Shown here: piece after piece, positions 1 to 9,900 of the stretch
How the letters are laid out: each line of letters starts with the position of its first letter
Position numbering within the stretch: the stretch's first letter is position 1
From: Phaeoceros laevis
Lineage: Eukaryota; Anthocerotophyta; Anthocerotopsida; Notothyladales
NCBI GenBank assembly: GCA_049999765.1
Contig: JBNGIQ010009481.1
Coordinates: forward strand, 22,470-54,377
Direction of reading: 5' to 3'
DNA length: 31,908 bases
Translations under genes and position numbers: made by a program
Notes under the pieces: generated by a model
Databases searched by the model: none
What the model saw: only the letters and a program-made list of their open reading frames with translations
Told to the model about the DNA's origin: nothing

Positions 1-30
1 CCTCCTCCTCTCTTCCACCTTCTCCTGTAG

Positions 31-81
31 GTTTTGGAGGCTACCGGATTGTCAATTTATGGACGTTCAGCCTTCTGGTAG
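31..81 (+). other. Possible last exon of a gene entering from the left (speculative)
   Basis: Bases 1-30 are a pyrimidine-rich run ending in TAG, like a 3' splice site. From base 31 a 16-codon open stretch (V-L-E-A-T-G-L-S-I-Y-G-R-S-A-F-W) ends in a TAG stop at 79-81. This could be the end of a plus-strand gene lying outside the window. A 16-codon open frame is easily due to chance and no family was recognised, so this is only a pointer for whoever has the flanking sequence. Confidence 0.15.
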
Positions 82-630
82 GAAGAAACCCTTAACATGT
101 TAGCCAAATAGGATGGTGCAAGGCATAGACTGGACGGTTGGAGCTTCTGCTATAATGCTATGTCCAACGACGCTAATGAAGGTTGCATCTGGTACGATCG
201 ATCCCTTTACCCTGTTTATGCAAGGAGTTCAGTGAGCAAGTTACTTCCTCTGTAACTTAACTACTTATACGATGTGTGGCAGGATCCCTTTGCGGCAACT
301 TTGTATAATGTTGATATCGCAGTTGGTGTGGGTATGAGTGCCCAGGGATTAGGTGTCTGATCAATGAATCTTTGTACAGATGATGACATTACCATTTGAC
401 TTGATGACCAAATGACATGATAAAATTCATATGCAGCTTTGACATAATGCAGCTTTGTTATAAGACGCTGTCATTCAAGCTTGCTTGGAAGTAGGACATT
501 TCCAGAGTTAAATGAGCTATCAATCATAGAAGACTCTCGCGTATTGGGCGGCATCAACAAAGCGTAGGCGTATTAATAGTCCTATGAAGTCCTGCCTTGC
601 GGTGATGCGGTCGGATCATCGGATGTAGAG

Positions 631-667
631 AGCAGTAGCCATGTAATGGCTAGTATTGGCTACTGCT
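631..667. repeat. Nested inverted repeat
   Basis: A 10-base arm (AGCAGTAGCC, 631-640) is matched perfectly by its reverse complement (GGCTACTGCT, 658-667). Within this stretch a 7-bp hairpin (TAGCCAT 636-642, ATGGCTA 646-652, 3-nt loop) offers an alternative fold. No function is known. It could be a remnant of a small transposable element or chance. Confidence 0.5.
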
Positions 668-744
668 CGGATACAAGGCTAGACACTCCTCTCTAGGCAG
701 GCAAAAGACACTCTTCTCTTCTTCGTGGGGCCGTTAGGTGGGGC

Positions 745-798
745 CGTGTGAACAAGGTCCTGCTTGACCATGGCCGCATGCATGACCATGTTCACACG
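745..798. repeat. Inverted repeat with internal TGACCATG direct repeats
   Basis: CGTGTGAACA (745-754) is matched perfectly by TGTTCACACG (789-798). The 34-nt interior holds two TGACCATG copies and a GCATGCATG stretch resembling the plant RY element CATGCA. The arms are seen directly; any regulatory role is inference. Confidence 0.45.
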
Positions 799-1167
799 CC
801 CTAACTACTCCGTAGAACATTTGTAGGCAATTTTTGAGCTATAATAGTTTCGAGTACAGCATCACTGAGAGTGCCTCAACTCCTCAACCATGTGAACTTC
901 ACGTCCTCATACAAGCTTCGAACGACATTCGTTTGTTCACCACGGACTGGTTTCGTATTCGCCACTAGCGGCTAGGCGACCAAAAAGAGTTCTGTACCCG
1001 TTCCAAGGACGGAGATTATAAGACGGTATTCCAGCGTCGGGCAAGGTCACCTCGGAGGTTGCTTCAGACCATGATAATCCACGATCCCCTCCTGGGAAGA
1101 AAGGAACCAAGGTGGCCGGCAATGAAATTGGGACCTTGAACCTGGTGCAACGGAGCAGGAAATTCTG

Positions 1168-1428
1168 TCACTGAGGCAGACCCCGGACCGAGAAGCCGCT
1201 GACATGCTCCTCTTGCAGCAGCTGCAGCTGCTTCTTGCCCCGCCGCAGTAGGTACTCGATGGTCTGGATGTCCCTTCGATCCACGTCTGTAGCATTTTTG
1301 CGGAACTCGGCGTTGACAAACAATTCGATGTTCCTGCGAGCCTCGGGCTCCTTGTTGCGCGCCATCCGCAGCAGCGCTCGGTGCAGACTCAGCACCTCAC
1401 GTTGCACTCCCGACAGTCTGCGGCTCAT
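1168..1428 (-). CDS. SDHAF1: Succinate dehydrogenase assembly factor 1, LYR-family protein (SDHAF1)
   Basis: This intronless 86-residue protein belongs to the LYR (complex 1 LYR-like) family. SDHAF1 works in the mitochondrial matrix, where it helps deliver iron-sulfur clusters to the SDH2 subunit of complex II. The family signature is clear: a short basic N-terminus, an L-x-R motif at residues 15-17 followed by LLRMAR, an EFRKNA segment in the middle, then I-E-Y-L-L-R-R-G-K-K-Q-L-Q-L-L near the C-terminus, the SDHAF1 hallmark. The start is the ATG at 1426-1428. In-frame sequence further upstream has only a non-ATG start and no resemblance to the family. The stop is TGA at 1168-1170. Length is normal for plant SDHAF1. 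The oddity is the LYR motif itself: residue 16 is His (CAC), giving L-H-R. The gene is divergent from the dynein gene. Confidence 0.9.
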   Translation of the reverse strand: MSRRLSGVQREVLSLHRALLRMARNKEPEARRNIELFVNAEFRKNATDVDRRDIQTIEYLLRRGKKQLQLLQEEHVSGFSVRGLPQ

Positions 1429-2070
1429 TTCACTGGCAGTAGTGATATCACCACCGCTGCCAAGGGACAAGCTAAAAAACCGCTCCCGTGCCGGCAGGGG
1501 CTTCAAAACCCTTCACTTGCAAGCATGTCCTAACGAGCCTTTCACTATCTCAGGCCTTGCTACCCCGCCGTCGCGTCCCCTGCCTGGAGATGGCGCTTTT
1601 CGCTCAACTGTTTCACCACCGCCTTTCCCTGATTGCTCATCCTCTGCTAACTGGTGGAGAATCTGGCAGACGTGGTGAACTTGTAGACGACTGATTGTAC
1701 TTGTGTACGCCAATTCTTGAGGAACCGCATCTCGTGGCGAGCTGCGGCTGGTCTAGAATTGGCGCTCGTGGGGACGTCTGCTGTGAGTTGAATGGTTCAT
1801 GGTGGTATGGACTCAGGTGGCCGCAAGTCTGCATGCTACTTATCAGTTGCTGGAGGATCAGCTCGGGACGAATGCAGCACTAGACCGGTGGAGCAGTTGG
1901 GAAAGATTTGGCTGGTAGGGACCTGGATTTCCAAACAACGGCGGTAGAGACAGACACTGATTTTGACATGGCGGCATCCGTGCCAGAAGATGAGGTGCGG
2001 TTGGCTGCAGGAAATGAGCAAGCAGGGATAGCTACAAGTCTCTCAGTCTAGGGAGTTGGAGTTGGAGAAG
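1429..2070. promoter_or_regulatory. Divergent upstream region between SDHAF1 and the dynein gene
   Basis: The two start codons face away from each other across 642 nt, so this stretch must hold both 5' UTRs and both promoters, perhaps shared. No clear TATA box in a convincing position was recognised. The main structure is the 57-nt foldback at 1708-1764. Short overlapping open frames on both strands around 1500-1900 look like chance and, across the foldback, mirror each other because the DNA is palindromic. Confidence 0.5.
1708..1764. repeat. 57-nt imperfect foldback (27-bp arms, 3-nt loop)
   Basis: The left arm 1708-1734 and right arm 1738-1764 are reverse complements at 22 of 27 positions, with a TGG loop. 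The outer 10 bp (CGCCAATTCT / AGAATTGGCG) are perfect; the inner 17 match at 12. It could be a hairpin in the 5' UTR or promoter RNA, a small-RNA precursor, or the relic of a miniature inverted-repeat element. The structure is seen directly; its role is unknown. Confidence 0.6.
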
Positions 2071-3997
2071 ATGGCCTCCAAGCCCCCTTCACCCGACCCG
2101 TCGGGGTCGGGAAGGGGGAGGTTTAGTCAAGTGAGGGAAGAGGTCAAATACGATCGCTACAGCCCGTACCCTGTGCCAGGACGGTCCAATCCGCTGGACG
2201 AAAATGTCAAGTCCCAGCGTTCCAGTCCGACAACTGATGCATACCGGGCAGTGGTTGTGGCGCCCTTCCAGATACAGTTTCCTGCATTCTATTCGCCTCC
2301 ATCGAGTCCTAAATCTTCAACTCATGGGGAGCTTCCGGAAGCTAGTGATGTCGAGATGCTGGACCAGGACCAGGTCGTTCCTGATTTGGATGCTGAATCA
2401 GTTCACGCAGAGGGAGTGGAATATTGGGACCCAGAGAATTCAGGGAGCTATCCACTAAGACCCAAGCGGATGCAGCTCTTTCGAGCTGTAAAGAGGAAGT
2501 ACATCAAGCTGGAAAACATTGTGGAGGAGGATGACGCTGCTGTTGTGCTGCCTGAGACCGAGCAGTGGCCCCAACAGAAAAGTCACAAGTTCAGCTTCTA
2601 TGATGATGTCACAGGCTGTCGCAAGACAGCATTCGGTCTGTCAATTGAGCTGTTTGACAACCCTGATATGGATCTGCTGCACCCTTCAGCTGATTTAACA
2701 GTGGTAAGTCGCTCAATAGGCTTCTGTTTAAGACCCGCACAATCATGCGTTACCTCGACTGCGTCACCCGGGAGGTTAATTCTATTCAAACACCTCGGAG
2801 GAGGAGTTTTAGTCTTCACTCCAACACCTCCTTATGACCATTTTTTTTTTCTGATTTATCAAGGCACATTCAAAAGGAGAGCGTGGTGTGCCAGGAAGAT
2901 CAAGGTTCTTTTCCAAGAAAACTGGATTTATTTGGGCACCGTGCCTTGTATTGGAGTATCACAGTGACAAAGATACCTATTTGGTAGAATGGATTTCTAA
3001 TAAGCAGCAGAAGATAGTGAAAAGGTGGATAACCAAGTACTTGGCGATTCGTCATGTTTGCGTTTCATGATCGTTTATCGTGCTGCTCATTTTGAGAAAA
3101 AGTGGTAACTGGGCAACTGCCTGTTTTCTACAGGTTGAATGTGGTTCTCGACAGGGAACGAGAAGATAGTTTCGTTGCCAGACTTTTGGATGCTAAGGAG
3201 TTCCGCGCTAGGATGGAAGCTCAAATGGTGGCTATCAGAGCAATTGCCAGTGTCAAATTCTGTTGTACACGTGGGAAGGTGCTGTGACTTTTTAGCTGAA
3301 AGAACATGCAGCTGATTGTAGCTCTTTTGCATGATTTGCAGCGATTCTCAGAGTACATAGAATCACTTCCTTTTAAGAATCCCGAGCTAGTCAATAATGA
3401 ATTAAGGACGAAGCTTGTGGACCTTTCCTCTCGCCCTTTAAGCAACCAATTTTCAAAGCTTGTGGATGACTTCATGGCGGATCTAAGGCATGATTACCAC
3501 AATAGTGTAAATAAATCTATTGTGGATCACCGGTTCAAATACTTCAGAGAGGAACGGGCTAAATATATGGCGCTCCAGGTCTTCCCAGGGCCTGGTTATG
3601 AGTTTCCTGTGCCACGGTACGTGACAGGTTTCAAGAGGTTGCAATTGCTTATTGTCCTTTGTGCTTGTCGAAGTGTGATGATTGCTAGGCTCCTGGAGTG
3701 TCATCTGGTTGCACACTAAGGGAAAAACTTTTGAATTGTCAGGCAAGGCTGTGTACCTGTTCCATACGCTCCTGATCGTACATATTTTTTAATCCGAGAG
3801 GACATCTCAAAGACCCTTGTTGTAGCGCAGGAGGCCTTTCTGCTCGCTTTGCAAGCTTTCTTTGGGGATATGGATATTACCTCGATCAATCTTGTGACTC
3901 CACTTGTTGATACACAAACACGGCCATGGCTATTGGAGGAATTTAGGACAGTACAGACAGAGCATGTCAAAGAAATTGTTGACAATTTCAGAAACAA
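2071..3997 (+). other. Dynein N-terminal region (exons 1-5)
   Basis: Exons: 2071-2703, 2864-3024, 3134-3278, 3342-3616, 3743-3997. Exon 1 (211 residues) is rich in Pro, Ser and charged residues, lacks recognisable dynein motifs and is probably disordered. Exon 2 carries W-A-P-C-L-V-L-E-Y and L-V-E-W, an SH3/Tudor-like pattern found near the N-terminus of some inner-arm chains, followed across the junction by V-K-R-L-N-V-V-L-D. Junction phases are consistent. The exon 3 donor (GTGCTG, 3279) and its 63-nt intron are the least certain; the phase fits and alternative donors do not. Confidence 0.75.
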
Positions 3998-6900
3998 GTA
4001 AACCCTCACAATCCCATCTTCTTGCAGTCTTGACAACCTGGTTAGTGAGTTGAGTCTGAAAACAAAGCCACTGGGTTGTTCCTATCGCACTGCATGAGGT
4101 TGTGTCTGTTGCACAAGTGTGCCTCCGGCTGACGTGCGTACTTTCAAATCCAGCTGGATTCCAAAGGTGATTGCTATGATTGAAGAACTAACTCCTTCAC
4201 ACGAGGAGTTCTTAGACGGTCGAAAACAGGAGCTACAGGCCCTTGTGCGGCGATTGTCCATGACTATGACTGAGCATCTTTTGGAAGTGGTGTTGCAGTC
4301 ACTTCGAAGGTATAGGAAATTATGGTGTGACTACTTGGTTTCTTCAAACTGGACACCTGTGATAGACAGGAATGCTCTTCAGAACACTGTAGTACAGGAA
4401 GAAATGACCACAGAGGTTGCTGAGGTGGGGGTGAAAGAGGGGACAAGTTTTCCAGATGTCACCCTCAAATTCTTTGCTATTCCTATGTTCAAGGTGTTTC
4501 TAAAGGTGGATTCAGACAAATTTGTGTTTGAGCCAGCATTGGCTTCAGTTGAAGAGACAGTTCTTGGGGGGTTAGATGCCATTGTTAAAGCAGTAACAGG
4601 TTTGCATGAGCTGGAATCAAGGTGTACTACGCTCTCTTCAACATATGAAGAGAGGGAGATGAAGGTCATCCCAGCTGATGCACCTGTCATCGTTTCAATA
4701 CGCGAGTTCATACAGGTAAATTGCGGACATATATAACTTCGAAATCTCATACGCAGTTCAACGTTCTTGATTTCCGTTTCTGATGTTCTCCTGGATGTTT
4801 TCAGCTTGTGATGCTGCAAAATTTTGTTCAGCCCTTGGAATTGGAAGATAGCTTTCACATCTTTAAAGAGGTTGCATCCACCAAAATTGACGAGTTCATG
4901 GAAGCCTGGAAAGTGAAACCACATTCACTGGAAGAGTTTGAAGACGAGATCATGCGACAATTACGGGTCTGATATTGTCTTGTGAGAACTGTCTTGCACT
5001 GCTTTCCTCCTGGGATGGGATACTAGCAAGAAAACTTCTGGTTGTGTTGAGCTCTGTGCTGGTACTGTATGTCAGATTGCTGAGGATGTCATGGAGAAAA
5101 CTGATGCTGAAGTAAATTTCCGGATGCTGGTGGTTGATTGTACTGCTATTCGTAATGAGCTCCATGAAAAGGCGGTAAGCATCGCTGCACAGCTTATGCG
5201 GCAAATTCTACAAGAGACATCTGAAAAGAATGAAGGCATATGCAAACAGTTTTCCGACATCGAATTAAAATTACAAGGGTTCTTATTCTACACCTTTCCC
5301 TCTCAACTTTGAAAGGAGGAAGTTGCTTCTGTGGAGCAGGAAATGTATGTGAAGTAGTTTGGAATAATGGAACCTTATAACAGCAGAAATAGATCACAAC
5401 GTTACCTTGTAAACATTTTTCCTACTCCGGTTCTGCTTGCAGGCCTATAACAAATCCTGAGGAGCTGGATGTCATGCGGAAGTTTGTGCTATCCAGCAAA
5501 AAGGAAATAGTCAACCATCGAGAAGGAATTAGTCAGACGGAGAAGGTTCTCATTCGCTCTAGCAACTTTTTCATGATTCACAAGACGACACTTTAACTAC
5601 ATGTATAGCGCCTTTGGACGAAGTGCATCAGAATTTGTGGCGGTGGTTAATCCTTTGACCCCTCAGACTAACTTCTCCCCTGGCATTTGCTTTTTTGCTC
5701 CCTATTAGGTGTGGGCAATGCTCGACCGTCACATGTTTGATGTACCAGAAAGTGAAAGGGACCTCTACTGGGTGACAATGGGTTGGCCACAAAGAATAGG
5801 CGAAGTTATGTATTCTACTGAGGAGAAGCTTGGTGTAGGAAAGGTAGGACATCAACTTTATAGCCAATCTTTGGCAACTGATCTTTGACGTGGTTGTTAC
5901 GGCTTTGTTTATTGGGTTCTCGTTTACATTTGTCATGGATAGGATGTAGGTGCTGAAGTACCCCCACTAAACTGTGGTGAAAGTAGAGTAAACATTTGGG
6001 CTTGGAGACATACCTGACGGTGACATTTGAACTGCAGACAAAATTTATGACCCAGTTAACTTTAGACCAACTACAACTCGTTAAGGACTTGAAAGCTCTG
6101 ACAGCTGAAATTCAAGAGTTTACCAAGCTTGGTGACATTGAACTGGTGGAGGAAAGGATGGCTGCCATTTTTGACATAGAGGAAAAGCTGAAGAGGTGTA
6201 GTGATCGTGCTGATCTTTATAACGGACGAGAAGAGGTCACTCCTTTTATTGTGATACTTAGCTTGCGTTTGTTGATTTCGTTTTTTCTTGTGCTGACTGT
6301 TCCAACTACTTTGCCAGATCTTTGAGCTCACTCCAACCGAGTATCTGCAAGTGGAGGTCATAACAAAGGATTTCGAGTTGTACAGTACTCTCTGGCACAC
6401 TTGTGCTGATTTCTTGAGAATACTGCCACAGTGGATGGATGGTGCATTTGTCATAATCAAGGCCGAAGAAATGGCCAATAATGTTGAACAGTGGTTCAAA
6501 AATGCATTCAAGTGTGTAAAACTATTGACAAATGACCCAAAGCGGGTTGCTGAGGAGTTAAAAAAGAAAATTGAAAAATTTCAGGTACAAGGTTTTCAGT
6601 CTTTAATTAACAGCTCAGTTGGTTTGTTCCACGCCCTGAAATGACAGAGCGTCCCAGGCGTCCGAGCAAATGGTAGCCTGGCTGGTCTTTCTGGTTTCAG
6701 GCTTTCTTATTGAACGACAGCCCTTCAGCTTGAATCATAGGCCAAGTGGATTGTACTGGCCATGGTACAGGGAATTTGTCCTCAAATGCCTCATGGTAAT
6801 GTTTGGTTCAGGTGAATATTCCGTTCATTGTAGCGCTTCGGAATCCTGGGATGCGAGACCGCCACTGGAAGAAACTCAGTGACATCTTAGGTTTCGAAGT

Positions 6901-9900
6901 GGCTTTGAGTCCAACATTCAACGTGTCACATGCTGTTTCTTTGGGGTTACCAAAACATATACAAGTGATTGATGAGGTAAGTGACCGGACATTGTGTGTG
7001 ATGCTGTTGTGATTACCAGCAACCAGTTTGCCTCAGGCATGTTTTGTGCTCACCACTTGTCCCATCATTACAGGTGAGTGAGTTTGCCAGCAAGGAATAT
7101 GCTGTGGAACGTGCGCTTGACAAAATGCAAGGTGATTGGCAAGGGGTTCGTTTTGAATATGCGATGTGGCACAACACAGGCACTGCCATCTTGCGTGGCT
7201 TAGATGACCTTCAACAAATGCTTGAAGAGCAAATCATAAAAACTCAGTCCATGCAAGCTTCACCATATGTTGGACCATTTGAAGACCGTGTAAAGCTTTG
7301 GCTTGCCAAGTTGAACATGGTGCAAGAGGTTAGACATATCTGGTATTTAGGTGCTGTTGGTGTTGTAAGTTAGGAAGTCCCGACCCTTACCAAAAGGCAC
7401 ATTGTTATGCAGGTTCTCGATGAATGGTTGAATTGTCAACAGCAATGGCTTTATCTGGAGCCAATCTTTGGTTCAGAGGACATAATGCAGCAAATGCCTG
7501 TAGAAGGCCGCAGATTCAAAGGTGTAGATACCACCTGGAGAAAGACTATGGAAAAACTGATGAAAAATCCTGACGCCTTAACTGTTGGAAGTGATGAAGA
7601 GCTATTGAAAAACTTGCGTGAGGCGAACAAGTTGTTGGACATGGTCCAGAAGGGCCTCAATGAGTATTTGGAAACAAAGCGACTGGCCTTTCCCAGGTAT
7701 GGTTGTTGTGTGCAGTCAATGTCACATGGCCATATTGAGGGCATGAGTGTCCTGATGCTGCTGACCAAATTGGTTGATGAGGTGTGGCCTTAGTAATGCA
7801 GATTTTACTTTCTTTCCAATGATGAGCTTCTGGAGATTTTGGCGGAGACAAAGGACCCTCTCAGAGTACAGCCCTTTCTAAAGAAAATATTCGAAGGCAT
7901 CCATCAGCTTGTGTTTGAACCGAATCTCAATGTGAGGGCCATGATGAGTGAGGAAGGAGAACAAGTGGACTTCATCAAGTTTTTTAATCCAAAAGATGCT
8001 CAAGGAGCGGTGGAGAGATGGCTTACTCAGGCACGCTTGAACCTCATGAAGCATATACAGTGACTTGTCTGCCAACTCAAAGAGCATGCTAGAACGTGAT
8101 TACTCTTTGTTCCAATGGCAGGCAACTTTAGATTTACAGATCTCAAAACCAGATTTCCAGCAAAATCTCCACAATCGGCTTGGAGAACTTAACAAAGCTC
8201 CAGTAGTCTGTTTAAACATTTGAAGCAAAGGCCTTGCGCTGACTTTGATGAGGCAGAGCATAGCAAAAGGCTGAGAACTTGTTTGCATGTTTGGGACATT
8301 GAGTGTCTGCTTGAGCTGCAACTGCTGATGCTCCGTGTCTGAAGGGCAGACAGAAGACGCAATGCGGACGAGCTTGACAGATGTTACAAGGCGTGCATAT
8401 GAGGCCTATGCCATTACAGATCGAGTACAGTGGATATCAGTGTGGCCTGGCCAAGTAGTTCTCTGTGCATCTCAGATGTACTGGACTCAGGAAGTCGGGG
8501 AGAGCATTCGAAAGGGTACTTTGCAAGTCTATGAACAGAAGTGCACTCAACAGCTCCAGGCTATTGTGGGCAAGGTAAAATGTGTGGCTTCAAGTCTTTT
8601 GCTCATTTGTCGTCAATCTCAAGAGCCTTTTTGCTGATGGTTTCTTTCCCTCAGGTTAGGGGAAAGCTTACTAAGATGGAAAGAAAGACCATCGGTGCAC
8701 TTATTGTGATTGACGTACATGCTCGTGATGTTGTGAAAGCATTGGCGGATGCCAGTCTATCTGATGAAACAGATTTTGATTGGATATCCCAGCTGAGGTA
8801 TTCAATGAGTTGGATGCCTTACCATCATAGTCTCTACAACTGGTTATGCTTTCCAGGATGCAACTACTAAGCTGCTCCATCACTGGTCAAACATGCTCAT
8901 ATTCATTGATGCAGGTACGGTTACGAATCAGAGAAAGTAATGGTGCGGATGATCAATGCTGCTATTCTGTACGCCTTTGAGTACCTAGGAAATAGTACCC
9001 GCCTGGTTATTACACCGCTAACTGATCGCTGCTATAGAACACTCATGGGTGCTCTCCATCTGAACCTGGGAGGAGCTCCTGAAGGGCCTGCTGGTCAGTT
9101 GGGTTTTCGTCCATCTTAAAGCTTACTGTGTGTAGGTCATGGAACGTGCAATGTGATATCACACAGTGTTATTACACAATGGCAGGATATCTGATTCTTT
9201 GACTATCTTACACATTTTATCTTCCAGGCACAGGAAAAACCGAAACAACCAAAGATCTTGCCAAGGCCATTGCTATGCAGTGTGTTGTTTTCAATTGTTC
9301 TGATGGGTTGGATTATCTTGCAATGGGAAAGTTCTTCAAAGGGCTAGCCAGCTCTGGTGCATGGTCATGTTTCGATGAGTTCAACCGCATTGACCTTGAG
9401 GTACTTGCTCAGTGTAGCTTCAGGACCCTATGAACAATCGTGTTGCTGATAGACAAACTGTCTGTCCGCTCCTTGAACAGGACTTATGCCTTCATTATTC
9501 ATGCAGGTTCTTAGTGTGATAGCGCAACAAATTTTAACCATTCAACGCGCGAAGGCTGCAGGCTTAAAATCTTTTGAGTTTGAGGGTGTGAAACTGACCC
9601 TGAAAATGACTTGTAGTGTGTTCATTACAATGAACCCCGGTTATGCGGGACGATCTGAGCTCCCTGATAACTTGAAAGCGTTGTTCCGGACAGTAGCTAT
9701 GATGGTTCCAGATTACGCCCTGATTTCTGAAATTACACTGTATTCTTTTGGATACCTGCAAGCACGAGAGCTCGCCAGAAAGCTGGTTGCTACTTACCGT
9801 CTATGCAGGTACTTTGTCATGTCATACAGATACCTAGAAAACTGTAGCATTCACAGTTACTACTATGCTGTTCCAGAACAGTTGTTGTGCAGTCTGTCTT

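Larger units (their letters stand above)
1..1167. other. Mostly non-coding region left of SDHAF1
   Basis: No convincing gene was found here. All three frames of both strands are broken often and nothing resembles a known family. The right part, roughly 900-1167, would be the 3' UTR of the minus-strand SDHAF1 gene. Two inverted repeats (631-667 and 745-798) and a possible terminal exon of a neighbouring gene at the left edge (31-81) are listed separately. No tRNA or rRNA was recognised. Confidence 0.6.

Noticed and set aside
1235-1678. 147-codon plus-strand frame overlapping SDHAF1
   Set aside because: Antisense shadow of the SDHAF1 coding sequence; no recognisable features.
2056-2070. Earlier dynein start at a TTG (five extra codons)
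   Set aside because: Not an ATG; the ATG at 2071 follows directly and is preferred in a plant nuclear gene.
4028-4048. Possible 21-nt dynein micro-exon (L-D-N-L-V-S)
   Set aside because: It would need a 30-nt intron before it, shorter than any other intron here. Direct joining of 3997 to 4118 keeps the phase and gives a normal 120-nt intron.
5312-5345. Possible dynein mini-exon reading [10 protein letters not shown]
   Set aside because: It would need a 33-nt intron and does not fit the phase. Joining 5278 to 5443 fits and gives the expected [12 protein letters not shown].
8060-8110. Canonical GT donor at 8060 for the exon 16/17 intron
   Set aside because: It leaves phase 2, and every acceptor in that phase before exon 17 runs into a stop. 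It would also insert residues where the family has none.
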